From: Bdellovibrionales bacterium
GTDB taxonomy: Bacteria > Bdellovibrionota > Bdellovibrionia > Bdellovibrionales > JAMPXM01
Direction of reading: 5' to 3'
Assembly (NCBI GenBank): GCA_005808505.1
Contig: SYLX01000022.1
Span: forward strand, 1-47,480
Length of the DNA stretch: 47,480 bases
The position numbers and the translations under genes were made by a program. Below the pieces are notes generated by a model. It was not told the origin of the DNA. It worked only from the letters and a program-made list of their open reading frames with translations, and did no database searches. This document shows, piece by piece, positions 6,941-16,154 of the stretch (position 1 is the stretch's first letter; the number at the start of each line of letters is the position of its first letter).

Positions 6941-8104
6941 TTAATGCGTCTCGGCGGCTGCGGCCGCTGGCTTGGTCGCCGCGATCATTTTTGAAAAAAA
7001 GCCCGTGGCCTCTTCGAGGTTTGTGAGTCCCTCGTTTTCGAAAATTTCGCGCATCGGCGTCCGAATATAGTTTTTGTAAAATGGCTCGTGAAACTCGATG
7101 GGGAACTGCTTGAGAGCCACATCAAGAGCTGGCCGGTCACCGAGCTGGAGACTGTCGACGAAGCCGTAAAAGCCTCCCGGCTTCAAAACACGAAGCCCCT
7201 CGCGGATGATCAGCGGCCTTTCTGCCTGCGGCAACTCGTGAAATAAAAAAACGGAATAAACGGCATCGAACGTCTCATCGAGAAACGGTAGCTTTGCGCC
7301 ATCCGCTTCGATGAAGTCATGTCGCGCGAATTCTCGAAGTTCCACTTGAGCTTTCTTCAAGTACGGAGCACTTAAATCGACCGCGACGATCTTCGCTTTC
7401 GGAAACGCAAGACGCACAAAGCGCGTCGCGCGCCCGGTTCCTGCACCGACTTCGAGGAACTTGAGGCCTTCTCCGTCGCTGGTTCCAAACTTCTCGCGGA
7501 GTGGCTTGATGATCATGCGTCTCATCGCATCGGTCGAACCCGCAAACAGCACGTCGACTTGGTGATCGTAAAGCTCAGCGGAACGATCGGAGAGATAGCC
7601 ATCACCTTGAAAGTGGAAATTCCTTCGGTAGTAATTCGGTAAGTCGTTCATCAGGCTTTGAGCTTTTTCCGAGAACTCGTGTGCTTGATGTTCGCGGCGG
7701 CGGCGCGAGATGTCGACCCCTTCGCGGAACATGAGGGGCAAGCGTTTGAGATGATCGATCGCACTTCCGGGTTGGAGAACCTCGATCGGATAAACTCCAT
7801 CTTGAATATTTTTAACGTCTTGTCGGAAAATCGCTTCGAGATCTGAGCGCGCGGCGGTGAAGAGAGCCATGTCATCGATCGGAAGTCGCGGCTTGCGACG
7901 ATGGACCAACAATTCGATCGCTGGGCCCAAAAGGCTTTCGGCAGTGTATAGGGCGCTACGTGCGCGAACATAGGAAAGTAGCGAACGCTCCGATCTCATC
8001 AGCTTCGTCACCGCTTCGAGCGGAGCCGTCACGCGGTTTGCTAATCGGTCTGCTAATCGGTCTGCTAAATGGTCTGCTAATTTGTGTGAACGGGACAATG
8101 GCAT
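6941..8104 (-). CDS. SAM-dependent methyltransferase, class I
   Basis: A 387-aa protein whose C-terminal half is a Rossmann methyltransferase of the Methyltransf_11/25 kind. Motif I FLEVGAGTGRATRF is at 216-229, followed by the acidic IVAVDLSAPYL, FIEADGAKLPF, and the post-motif VLKPGGFYGFVDS. The N-terminal 200 residues are basic and helical and not recognised; they contain SRRRREHQAHEFSEKA. The substrate is unknown. Residues about 10-24 are LADR repeats encoded by a 12-bp tandem repeat. GGGAG stands 6 bases before the ATG at 8104, so I prefer it to the ATG at 8110, which touches the GGGAG. Confidence 0.85.
   Translation of the reverse strand: MPLSRSHKLADHLADRLADRLANRVTAPLEAVTKLMRSERSLLSYVRARSALYTAESLLGPAIELLVHRRKPRLPIDDMALFTAARSDLEAIFRQDVKNIQDGVYPIEVLQPGSAIDHLKRLPLMFREGVDISRRRREHQAHEFSEKAQSLMNDLPNYYRRNFHFQGDGYLSDRSAELYDHQVDVLFAGSTDAMRRMIIKPLREKFGTSDGEGLKFLEVGAGTGRATRFVRLAFPKAKIVAVDLSAPYLKKAQVELREFARHDFIEADGAKLPFLDETFDAVYSVFLFHELPQAERPLIIREGLRVLKPGGFYGFVDSLQLGDRPALDVALKQFPIEFHEPFYKNYIRTPMREIFENEGLTNLEEATGFFSKMIAATKPAAAAAETH
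8035..8082. repeat. Four 12-bp tandem repeats inside the methyltransferase gene
   Basis: Four units of GGTCTGCTAATC (with one to two changes each) run without spacer. Because 12 is a multiple of 3, copy changes add or remove LADR units without shifting frame. They lie in the basic N-terminal tail. Confidence 0.9.
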
Positions 8105-8233
8105 TTTCATCTCCCACAGATAGCTTTGCGTCCGTAACGAACGAGCGATGACATCCTAACCGATTCCACTTAGGAAGGCGATCCTCTTAAATGAATAGGC
8201 ACGCTAGGAGGAGTCCTTATTGTAAAGCAAGGC

Positions 8234-8268
8234 TGTGACTTCGCGGTTGACGATCGCGAAGTGTCACA
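8234..8268. promoter_or_regulatory. Imperfect hairpin in the divergent promoter region
   Basis: TGTGACTTCGCG (8234-8245) pairs with CGCGAAGTGTCACA (8255-8268) apart from a two-base bulge, around a 9-base loop. It lies in the 201-bp gap between the divergent methyltransferase and outer-membrane-protein genes, 38 bp before the latter. It could be an operator or a leader hairpin. A TTGACG occurs in its loop, but no good -10 follows. Confidence 0.4.
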
Positions 8269-8305
8269 ATGAGATCAGAGCAGTTAACATTTTTTTGGAG
8301 TCGTG

Positions 8306-9655
8306 ATGTTCAAAAAATTGTGCTGGCTGTTTGGAACACTTTTTATTCTTCTCTCCGGAGAGAGGTCATGGGGATTTGACCGGTTCCCTGAGTTTCACGC
8401 GCTCCAAGAGGACGAAGCCCTTCGCTTCGATCGATCCATTTTGATCGATTCCGAGTATCAATCAGACGTTCTTACCTATATCGCTCCTCTAGCGTGGGAT
8501 GCCGACTTCTTCGCGCAGGCTCGCGCGTTTGACCTAACATTCGGTAGCCTTTCGAACCGACACTTTTTAGAACAGCAGCGACTTAGAATCGATCAACCGC
8601 TCACCGATTCACTTTCCTTTCGCTTCACTTACTTTCAACAAAGAGATTTGGAGATCGACCAGCGCCACGCCGTCATTGAATTGGTTCAGCAGCTCATCCC
8701 GAAGTTTGCGATTTCCGTGTATGGCGAGCCTTCGCACTACAAGAGAGAAAACGATTTTGGAGTTGCTCTCCTCTATCGACCGAGCGTCGATCACGAGATT
8801 CGTGTTTTTCATACGTGGGTCGACTTCACGCGTGGTGAGCATAACGACCGGCCCGATTCGTTCGTCAAAGGCTCAGAACCCAGAAGCTTTGGCATCGTTG
8901 GCCGATGTTACGACTGCTTAGGGCCAGGACGCGAAGAAGGTTCAGCCATCAATGGCGAACCGAACGGAACTAAGCGAGATCGGACGTATGTAGAATATTT
9001 TGCGCGCCGGGAGACTCCGGTTCTTTGGCATTTTCCAATCGAAGGAACTGAATACACTTACGATCTGTGGAGTGCGGGTCTCTCCGCACGCTGGGCGCCG
9101 CAAGAACTTGCGCGTGTCTTCATCAACGCGCGCCTGCAACATTCAAAAAAATTTGAGTCCGAAGCCCCGCTTTCGAATGCCTCATCGACTCAGCGAGCTT
9201 CGCTGGTTCGAGACGTCACCGAAGTGATTGTTTCATCCGAGTTTCCGTCGGGAGAAAGCCGCTTTCGACTAGAACCAGGTGTCGCGTGGGTGCACCGCAC
9301 GTGGCGTGGAGATCAGGAACAACTTCTCGATCACCGAAACCTTTTGCCGTTCATTTGGCTTCGTACTGAGGCATTCCAACGAGCCGGAAGTTTACGGGAT
9401 CAAGTGGAACTCGGGTACGAGACTACTTTTTTTTCCTCACAAAATTCTCCGGGCTCCGCGACGTCTCCCCTTCCGTTAGCCGCAATCGGGCTTAAACCCT
9501 GGTCCGTCGAGCATCGCTTAAATTGCCGCTACATCTTTGCTTTAGGCGAACGTGCAAGTCTTTCGATCACCGCGACCGCTGACATTGACGTCGCCTTTGG
9601 AAGCGAAGGTGGCTTATTCGAAGGCGGACAAGGGCAGTTTCGGTTGGTCTTTTAG
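8306..9655 (+). CDS. Predicted outer-membrane beta-barrel protein
   Basis: I do not recognise the family. The 449-aa product has a signal peptide (KKLCWLFGTLFILLSGERSW, cleavage near residue 24). It then shows alternating hydrophobic/polar strands with aromatic girdles, for example LSFRFTYFQQRDLEI and ISVYGEPSHYKR, and it ends in the barrel-type FRLVF with a terminal phenylalanine. One CYDCLG pair may form a disulphide in a loop. GGAG lies 5 bases before the ATG at 8306; a GTG at 8303 is less likely. It may share a transcript with the GH35-type gene 226 bp downstream, but no terminator or promoter decides this. Confidence 0.75.
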   Translation: MFKKLCWLFGTLFILLSGERSWGFDRFPEFHALQEDEALRFDRSILIDSEYQSDVLTYIAPLAWDADFFAQARAFDLTFGSLSNRHFLEQQRLRIDQPLTDSLSFRFTYFQQRDLEIDQRHAVIELVQQLIPKFAISVYGEPSHYKRENDFGVALLYRPSVDHEIRVFHTWVDFTRGEHNDRPDSFVKGSEPRSFGIVGRCYDCLGPGREEGSAINGEPNGTKRDRTYVEYFARRETPVLWHFPIEGTEYTYDLWSAGLSARWAPQELARVFINARLQHSKKFESEAPLSNASSTQRASLVRDVTEVIVSSEFPSGESRFRLEPGVAWVHRTWRGDQEQLLDHRNLLPFIWLRTEAFQRAGSLRDQVELGYETTFFSSQNSPGSATSPLPLAAIGLKPWSVEHRLNCRYIFALGERASLSITATADIDVAFGSEGGLFEGGQGQFRLVF

Positions 9656-9881
9656 GGGTAGACTTGTTCGGTTTATCCTCCGAACTCCCCTTTTTTGGCG
9701 CTCTGACAGAATTCATGTCAGGTTTCGCATTCGTCGTCTTTAACGAGATTTTCGACGCAGCACCGTCAACCGGAGTCAGATTGCACCTTTTCCGTTTGAA
9801 CTTTTGCTCTACGCTTTCTAGGCTCCGCTTTGTTTTCTGTCAGGATCTCGTCAGCAGGAATTCCGGAAAAGGAGAGGGGCC

Positions 9882-12329
9882 TTGTCCAAGCGTCTTGTCT
9901 GGTTCGCGTCGTTATCTGCGTTCGTACTTTTAAGTGCGGTTACTTTCGTCGCTCCTTCTTACGCGGGAGTCGTAGAAATCAAGAACAACCAACTTCACGT
10001 GGATGGGAGCCCCCAGCCGCAGCTTTGGGGAGCGGAAGTGCAGTACTTCCGTCTGCGAGGCGGCCCGGGTAAAAACATTCCGCGCGAAAAAGTCCTCCGC
10101 TTGTGGACGAACGTTCTCGACCGCTTTCAAGAAGCGAAGATGAATGCCATCAGCTTTTACATCCCTTGGGATTTTCACGAATACGCTCCGGGAAAGTTCG
10201 ACTTCGACGGCACCGCCGATGAAGACGGTGATGGTCGACCCGATTATCCTTCGCGGGATTTGAGAACTTTCCTCAAAATGATCGAAGCTCGCGGGATCAA
10301 GCACATGATGGTGCGCCCAGGTCCCTTCATCAATGCGGAGTGGGGTTTTGTTGGATTCGGCGCGGTTCCGCTTTGGTTCAGTCAAAAATATCCTAACAGC
10401 CACATGCGAAATACAAAGGGTCAACGGACGAACCTCTATAGCTACCACGATCCAGACTTCATTCGTCATTCGCGTTTGTGGCTCGCGAAAGTTCATGAAG
10501 AAATCATTTCAAAGTTAATCGGTCCGGGAAGACCAGCGCACTTCCTCCAGGTGGACAACGAAACAAACTTCATGTGGCAGTCGCTCTATAGTCACGACTA
10601 TGGACCCCGCGCCGTCGGTCTTTACCAAGAATGGTTGAAGACTCGCTATGGCTCCATCGCTGCGGTCAACAAAGCTCATGGACGTTCTTGGAACGAGTGG
10701 CGAGAAATTCGGGCACCCGCAAACCCGCGGGAAAACACGGCCGAAGATCAGGATTGGTACCGCTTCCAAGACAAAACAATTTTTGATTATCTGAAGATGG
10801 TGCGCGGAACGTGGCATGAACTCGGCGTTTTTGAGCCGACGGTGTTGTTCACCCTCGCCGAAAGCTATAACGCGACGGAGAACGGCCTACTCCCCCACTT
10901 CACTTACCGGAATGCTCCGGGCCAGACCGGAATGATGACGGTCAATCTCTACCCGAAGACTTACGAGACGCCGGATCAACCGCTTCTGAATAATCCGTTC
11001 AAAGCGGATCTTGATGTGAAGTCGGCCGACACGGCATCGGATCACTATCTCGGGCGCCGCGAAGAATGGGTGTTGGGACCCGAAATTCAAGGCGGTTGGT
11101 GGCGCGGTGTTCCCGTCTCTGACGATGCGCGAAGACAGACGTACCTCACAACACTTGGCCACGGCTTAAAAGCGCTCTTTGTTTATTACTTCCACGAGGG
11201 AGACAACTGGCAGAACACATGGGCAGCCGAACGCGTCCGCGTCCATTACGACCAACTTAAAAAAGATCCTCGTTATAAATCTATTTCCAATGACCAACTG
11301 CCGGACGAGTTCTGGAACGAATTGAACGAAATCGTTCACGAGAAAGAATTTGCGAGCTGGGAAGCACGCTGGATCTTGAGTCAAGGTGGAACGCAGCCAG
11401 AAAAACTCTACTTCGATGCTCCGCTTGATGAAAACGCGGAGCCTCGCGCGCGCTTTCAACTGATCAAAGAGATGGGTGAGAAGATCATCGGTCCGAACCA
11501 AGATTTCTTGGCCGAAGCTGTTGAACTGACGGATCCGGTTTGCTTCATCAAAGATTCGGAAGCCCACGCGCCCACTTTTGTTCCATGGCTGAACTCTCGC
11601 CTCGTCAATTCCGATTGGGCCGGAGGTCTGCTTGCCTACCTTATGCATTCGGGCGTGAATCCCGAGATCCTGCACTGGGGCCTCACGCCGATGAGCGAGT
11701 ACTCGAAATGCCGCATGCTCATCTATCAGGATAACGGATTTGCTAATCAAGATCTCCTTGACTTTATGGTGCGCCGTTTAGCGAAGGGGCAAACGGTTGT
11801 GGTCTTCCTCCACGATGCGCTTGCGACTTCCATCATGAAAGCATCAAAGCCAAAGTCGCCCTGTCGTGATTTGAACTCCGCATCTCTGCGCGTTGACGGT
11901 TTTGCCTGTACCATCGAAAATGGTCTTCTCTATCAAGTTCGCACGCCTCTTTATGAATGGATCAACTCCGATAGCTACGTGGCTCTCAACGATCTTTCCC
12001 TGAAGGTCGCTTTTCTCGACGAGATCTTGCTTCAGGCGAAGATCCGCCCGCACGTTCGGATTCGGGGAGGCGGAGACCGCGTTGTTGCCTTCGCCAGAGC
12101 TGATCAAACTCGAAGTCAAATCTGGATCACCGCAAAGAGCGGCAGAGGCGATGCCTACTCGGGTAAGCTGATCGTTTCGCTGGCTGATCCCGAGAAAGTC
12201 TATGACGTGAAGTCACTGCTCAACGGTCGCATCGTTCGCATCGGAGGAGAAGAGCTTTCGAAGAAGGGATTTCCGTTTGATCTAAATGCCTTCGGCTCCG
12301 AAGCTTACCTCGTTAAAGAAGTGCGCTGA
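9882..12329 (+). CDS. Secreted GH35-type beta-galactosidase homologue
   Basis: An 815-aa glycoside hydrolase of the GH35/GH42 clan, expected to release terminal beta-galactosyl residues. The TIM-barrel signatures are MNAISFYIPWDFHE (87-100), the GH35 hallmark RPGPFINAEW (145-154), LQVDNETNF with the likely acid/base E227, and LGPEIQGGWW with the likely nucleophile E401. A signal peptide covers about residues 1-28. An insert at 113-121 (DEDGDGRPD) has the spacing of a calcium-binding loop. The C-terminal 400 residues are weakly conserved and end with a beta-sandwich-like part. The start is a TTG, chosen because GGAGAGGGG stands immediately upstream and the signal peptide begins there. A terminator follows at 12363. 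Confidence 0.85.
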   Translation: MSKRLVWFASLSAFVLLSAVTFVAPSYAGVVEIKNNQLHVDGSPQPQLWGAEVQYFRLRGGPGKNIPREKVLRLWTNVLDRFQEAKMNAISFYIPWDFHEYAPGKFDFDGTADEDGDGRPDYPSRDLRTFLKMIEARGIKHMMVRPGPFINAEWGFVGFGAVPLWFSQKYPNSHMRNTKGQRTNLYSYHDPDFIRHSRLWLAKVHEEIISKLIGPGRPAHFLQVDNETNFMWQSLYSHDYGPRAVGLYQEWLKTRYGSIAAVNKAHGRSWNEWREIRAPANPRENTAEDQDWYRFQDKTIFDYLKMVRGTWHELGVFEPTVLFTLAESYNATENGLLPHFTYRNAPGQTGMMTVNLYPKTYETPDQPLLNNPFKADLDVKSADTASDHYLGRREEWVLGPEIQGGWWRGVPVSDDARRQTYLTTLGHGLKALFVYYFHEGDNWQNTWAAERVRVHYDQLKKDPRYKSISNDQLPDEFWNELNEIVHEKEFASWEARWILSQGGTQPEKLYFDAPLDENAEPRARFQLIKEMGEKIIGPNQDFLAEAVELTDPVCFIKDSEAHAPTFVPWLNSRLVNSDWAGGLLAYLMHSGVNPEILHWGLTPMSEYSKCRMLIYQDNGFANQDLLDFMVRRLAKGQTVVVFLHDALATSIMKASKPKSPCRDLNSASLRVDGFACTIENGLLYQVRTPLYEWINSDSYVALNDLSLKVAFLDEILLQAKIRPHVRIRGGGDRVVAFARADQTRSQIWITAKSGRGDAYSGKLIVSLADPEKVYDVKSLLNGRIVRIGGEELSKKGFPFDLNAFGSEAYLVKEVR

Positions 12330-12362
12330 GCCAACTCGAAAAATGCAAGCGTCGATTCATCG

Positions 12363-12392
12363 CGCCCGCAACTCCAGCGGGCGTTTCTTTTT
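12363..12392 (+). terminator. Intrinsic terminator after the GH35-type gene
   Basis: The 7-bp GC-rich stem CGCCCGC/GCGGGCG (12363-12369 with 12377-12383) is followed by TTTCTTTTT. Confidence 0.85.
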
Positions 12393-12549
12393 GAGAATCT
12401 CTTAACTGGACCGCCTACCAAGCCGACAACGTCTATGCGGTGTTCAGCCAAACTTTTTAAGAAGCGGCTGCATCGGGCATGGCTGTCGCAGGCCATGAGA
12501 TCAACCTTGGCTTCACGCAGGCGTAGATTCAAGAATGGGGTGTCTCAGA

Positions 12550-13845
12550 ATGAGAAGCAGCCGCACGCGAGTTTTGGTCGCGATGTTGATGGCCTTACCG
12601 GCTATCCTCGCTTACCAAAACTGCGGAGACGGGTTCCAAGTCTCGACGGACTTCGGAAGCCTTTCGCTTCGCACGCCATTTGAAGACACGCGCGGCGCCC
12701 TTTACGATCAAGGTGTTCTCGACGATTGGGACCGCGCGTACCCCCCACTCGTTCGCGACGCAAGTTGCATGACCGGAAGCCGTTTCACGCTTTGCCTTCC
12801 GCAAAAAGATCCGGTGACCGCAAACGGTGGCGCTTTCTCGCCTCTCTACGCACCTGGCTCCGGAACGCAGGCGCAAGAATATAAAGTTCTCTCCTCAGGT
12901 CTCAAGACTCCGCGGACAAAACCGGCAAACCGGCATTACGTTTTGAAGGGTGACTACGAACCCTTCATCCAAATTTTCGCCACGATGAAAAACGGAACGT
13001 GGAAACACTCCTACATCAACGGAACTCAGCACGAAGTCGCGCAGCTCAACGTTTGGTACTGGATCAATCGTCAACGCACCTACATGCGCGATCGCACGCA
13101 GAAGTACTTCTTCGATGCGGATACGGCAAAAAAGCAGCTCACGATTCGGCCGTACCTCGACAGCTTCGAGAACGCGGCGTTCTCGCGAACGGATTCATCT
13201 CTCAACTTCGGTCACCGCACCATTCAAGGTGTTAAACATGACTTCGCCCTCGATGCGACGGTCATTGCGCATGAAGCGGGCCACGGAAACTTCTTCTACG
13301 CAAATCGGGGCGGTGGTGTCGACAACGTCACGATCAACGACGACACGCTTCGCGCTTCGTTTTGCCCAACCGTCAATGGTTGCATGGGCGCCATCGACGA
13401 AGGAATCGGCGACATCCATTCTTTTATCCTCTTTCCAGACAACCCGACGCCCCTTGGAGCCTACATCGCAAACTCGCCGTCGGGTTTGCGAAACGCGGAG
13501 ACGGATCTCGCGTCAGAAACGGCGCAGTCGCTCTTTGATCGGATTCCCGACACGGGTTACCCCAAGGGCGAAATTCACAATACCGGCCAAGTGTACGCGG
13601 CCATTTGGTTTGGGGTCTGGAAGACGGCGAAGGCCGCAGGCACCGAGAAGGATATCGAAATCCTCTTCACCGAGCACATGACGGATCTCGTTGGCTCCGA
13701 CACATTTATCACGGCCTATAATCGCGTGATCAAACCGAACGTTGAGCAACTCTTTAGAGCGCAGCCGACAAAGGTCCAGCAGATCAAAGCGAGCTTCCGC
13801 GCGCAATACCAGAAGCTGTCACTTACCGGCTACGATACAAATTGA
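12550..13845 (+). CDS. Zinc metallopeptidase lipoprotein (gluzincin type)
   Basis: A 431-aa lipoprotein: the signal ends in AILAYQNC, with the lipidated Cys25. The catalytic zinc motif is HEAGH (241-245), with a downstream AIDEGIGD (281-288) whose Glu284 is the probable third ligand; this pairing is that of gluzincins such as the thermolysin (M4) and fungalysin (M36) families. The 39-residue spacing between His245 and Glu284 is longer than thermolysin's. No prodomain precedes the catalytic part, but the next gene looks like one. An ATG at 12535 is possible; I prefer 12550, because GGGGTG lies 8 bases before it and because the protein then begins MRSSR, like the related lipoprotein MRKSR at 14916. 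It probably acts in the periplasm or at the outer membrane. Confidence 0.8.
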   Translation: MRSSRTRVLVAMLMALPAILAYQNCGDGFQVSTDFGSLSLRTPFEDTRGALYDQGVLDDWDRAYPPLVRDASCMTGSRFTLCLPQKDPVTANGGAFSPLYAPGSGTQAQEYKVLSSGLKTPRTKPANRHYVLKGDYEPFIQIFATMKNGTWKHSYINGTQHEVAQLNVWYWINRQRTYMRDRTQKYFFDADTAKKQLTIRPYLDSFENAAFSRTDSSLNFGHRTIQGVKHDFALDATVIAHEAGHGNFFYANRGGGVDNVTINDDTLRASFCPTVNGCMGAIDEGIGDIHSFILFPDNPTPLGAYIANSPSGLRNAETDLASETAQSLFDRIPDTGYPKGEIHNTGQVYAAIWFGVWKTAKAAGTEKDIEILFTEHMTDLVGSDTFITAYNRVIKPNVEQLFRAQPTKVQQIKASFRAQYQKLSLTGYDTN

Positions 13846-13875
13846 GCCAGTCTCCGCCACGTGCGATCATAAATT

Positions 13876-14703
13876 ATGCGCACGTTCCTTCTGCTTGCAT
13901 TCGTTGGACTCCTCAGCTTGCTAGCTTGGCGTCTCGGCTTTCAGCGTGAGGCGGCTTCTCCCTCATCGCAAGATCTGGCGAAAGAAGTGAAACTCCGCGA
14001 GCCCGCCAACGAAGTTGCGCCGACGCCCGCTGGAATTGAGCGGGACTCGAATCCGGCGGCGGGAAGCTCACCTGCGCCCTCACTAGCGGGATCACGCAAA
14101 CCGGTTTCGGCGGCGGCCCTCGCGGCACTCCTTGCGAAATATTCTTCCGGTCAAGAATGGAAAGTTGATCTCGACGAGAGCGGTTTGCCTCTGCGCATGA
14201 CAGGAGCCGGACTCAAAGCCATTTTCGAAAACGGTGGCGAGGGAGAGAGCTTCCTCCGCGAATACACGGAGCTTCTCGGGTTTTCAGAACTTCCGCCGCT
14301 GGCACGCGAAGATTCGACGACCTCTCGGTTCCAAATCGTGGACTATGTGCAACGGCATACGCTCGCAACGGGCGAAACTCTTCCCGTTTTTGAAAGCTGG
14401 CTCCGCTTCAAAGGAAGCCCGGATGAAGGAGCCTTCATCGGCAACAACCAACTTCGCCCGGTCGAGAATTTGCGAGGAGATCTCGGCCTTAGCGACGAGG
14501 AAGCGCTGAGCATCGTTCGCAGGGCCTTTAACGGCCCTGCCCAAAAAATTGAAGTGAAGTCATCAAAGGTTGTTTATGCGCACGAACGCCCGCACCAATT
14601 AGCGACGCAAATCACGATCACGGGCCCTTTGCCGCACTGGCTTGTCCTCGTAGGGCACGAGTCGAAAACGATCCTCTACCGCACGATCGTCTCGCGCCGT
14701 TGA
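13876..14703 (+). CDS. Secreted protein resembling a thermolysin-type prodomain
   Basis: A 275-aa protein with an N-terminal membrane/signal segment (FLLLAFVGLLSLLAW) and then a Pro/Ala/Ser-rich linker to about residue 75. From about residue 95 on, its order of elements resembles the FTP plus PepSY propeptide of M4/M36 proteases: FLREYTELLGF, RFQIVDYVQRH, LPVFESWLRF, then LGLSDEEALSIVRRAF. No protease domain follows; instead the preceding gene, 30 bp upstream on the same strand, encodes the protease. The pair may be a protease and an inhibitor or chaperone made in trans. The assignment is by eye and tentative. The ATG has no good Shine-Dalgarno, which may mean coupling to the gene above. Confidence 0.65.
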   Translation: MRTFLLLAFVGLLSLLAWRLGFQREAASPSSQDLAKEVKLREPANEVAPTPAGIERDSNPAAGSSPAPSLAGSRKPVSAAALAALLAKYSSGQEWKVDLDESGLPLRMTGAGLKAIFENGGEGESFLREYTELLGFSELPPLAREDSTTSRFQIVDYVQRHTLATGETLPVFESWLRFKGSPDEGAFIGNNQLRPVENLRGDLGLSDEEALSIVRRAFNGPAQKIEVKSSKVVYAHERPHQLATQITITGPLPHWLVLVGHESKTILYRTIVSRR

Positions 14704-14915
14704 GTTCCAGCGTCAATTCCGTAGTCAGCACCCGAACTTCTCGGAACCAAATTTCCCTAGCAGAAGTGTCAGCTGATTCGACACCGAAATTCCGGTCGGT
14801 ATCGGCATCCCGATGTGAAACGAAGCGTGTGGCTAGACTTTGCCCAAACGCCAAAGCGTTTTATCCTGATTCAACGGGCGCTTCTCGTAGCGCCTGATAG
14901 GTGTGGAGGTTGACG

Positions 14916-16154
14916 ATGAGAAAGTCGCGGCAAATGGCTCTGGTGTACCTCGCTTGCGCCTCGGTTCTTTCGCTCGCCTACACCAACTGTTCCGGCAGTC
15001 TGCAGCCGATGCAGCTTGCGCAGATGAACGGAAACATTGATCCGTCGGGTGATCCGACTCTGCCAAACACCACGCCGACCCCAACACCGCCTCCGATTGT
15101 GAGCGGACCCGGCCCAGCACCGACGGTGATCGCCGAAGGTGCGGAACTCTATCACAACCGATGCTCCGATTGTCATGGTCCGATGGAGTCGACGAGTAAA
15201 CCCAACCGTTCTGCCGCACAGATTTCCGCGGCGATCCAAAACGTCGGGCGCATGAAGTCTGAGCCAGGTCTCATCGCGTTGTCGGCGGCCGAGATCCAAA
15301 AGATCGCCGACAGCTTGATCAGTAATCCGATCCCTACCGGCGCGACTCCTCAACTTGTAGCTGAGGGATTTAATTTTACGGAAGGTCCTGCGTATTCCCC
15401 GGATGGTTTTTTGATCTTCTCGGACCAAGGAGCCAACCGTGTCTACAAGTACGCAAACGGAATGGCTGAGGTCTTTATAGATCCGGCCGATCGGCTCAAC
15501 GGAATGGCTTTTGACTTCAATGGACGTTTGCTCGGAGCTCGCGGCGGCATGGGACGCAACGTAGTTGCAATCGCGGCAAATAAAACTGAGACCGTGCTTG
15601 CCTCGAACTTCGAAGGCAAGAAGTTCAACGGACCGAACGATCTTGCGCCTTTTTATGATGGCGGATTGTTCTTCACCGACCCGGTTTACGGGACTCCGCA
15701 AGGCGGTCAAGAGCTCACGTTTAAAGGTGTCTTCCGGGTCACAAAGGAGGGACAAGTCGTCCTCGTCGACAACGCTCTCCAAAATCCAAATGGCATAGCG
15801 CTCTCACCCGACCAAACCCGTCTTTACGTTGCGGATGATGGCGATGACCGAGTGTACGTCTACGATGTGGCGCCGAACGGTGCGACTTCCAACAAAAGAC
15901 TTTTCTTCACGGTGCCGGCAAACAGCGGCACCTCAGGCAACGACGGGATGGCGGTGGATGCGGCCGGAAATCTCTACGTCACGTGCCGAAACCAGATCTG
16001 GGTCGTAAAGCCAAGCGGTCAGCTGATCACGCAAATCGCGATTGCGGGACAGCTCACAAACGTGGCCTTTGGCGGCGCAGATTTGAAAACGCTCTACATC
16101 ACGGTCGGCCCGCGCGTTTACTCGATGCAAATTCGCATTCCGGGTATGCGTTAA
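14916..16154 (+). CDS. Lipoprotein with c-type haem motif fused to a beta-propeller
   Basis: A 412-aa lipoprotein (signal ending LSLAYTNC, Cys25). A Pro/Thr-rich linker leads to a short cytochrome c domain with CSDCH (C83, C86, H87) and a likely axial Met at 113 (VGRMKSEPG). From about 140 on is a six-bladed propeller of the SMP-30/gluconolactonase type: EGPAYSPDGFLIFSDQGANR, FNGPNDLAP, NPNGIALSPDQTRLYVADD and DGMAVDAAGNLYVTC. In that family, propeller residues bind a divalent metal and hydrolyse lactones. The fusion suggests a sugar-acid or lactone dehydrogenase/electron-transfer role, which is inference. GGAGG is 7 bases before the ATG. Its TAA overlaps the stop of the convergent permease gene. 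Confidence 0.85.
   Translation: MRKSRQMALVYLACASVLSLAYTNCSGSLQPMQLAQMNGNIDPSGDPTLPNTTPTPTPPPIVSGPGPAPTVIAEGAELYHNRCSDCHGPMESTSKPNRSAAQISAAIQNVGRMKSEPGLIALSAAEIQKIADSLISNPIPTGATPQLVAEGFNFTEGPAYSPDGFLIFSDQGANRVYKYANGMAEVFIDPADRLNGMAFDFNGRLLGARGGMGRNVVAIAANKTETVLASNFEGKKFNGPNDLAPFYDGGLFFTDPVYGTPQGGQELTFKGVFRVTKEGQVVLVDNALQNPNGIALSPDQTRLYVADDGDDRVYVYDVAPNGATSNKRLFFTVPANSGTSGNDGMAVDAAGNLYVTCRNQIWVVKPSGQLITQIAIAGQLTNVAFGGADLKTLYITVGPRVYSMQIRIPGMR

Noticed and set aside
8035..8082. Short CRISPR-like array
   Set aside because: The units are contiguous, without spacers, and lie inside a coding frame.
14871..15782. Long minus-strand frame of about 300 codons opposite the haem-propeller gene
   Set aside because: It lies antisense to a clearly recognisable gene, has no domain, and its product is rich in Arg, Ser and His as expected of a shadow frame.
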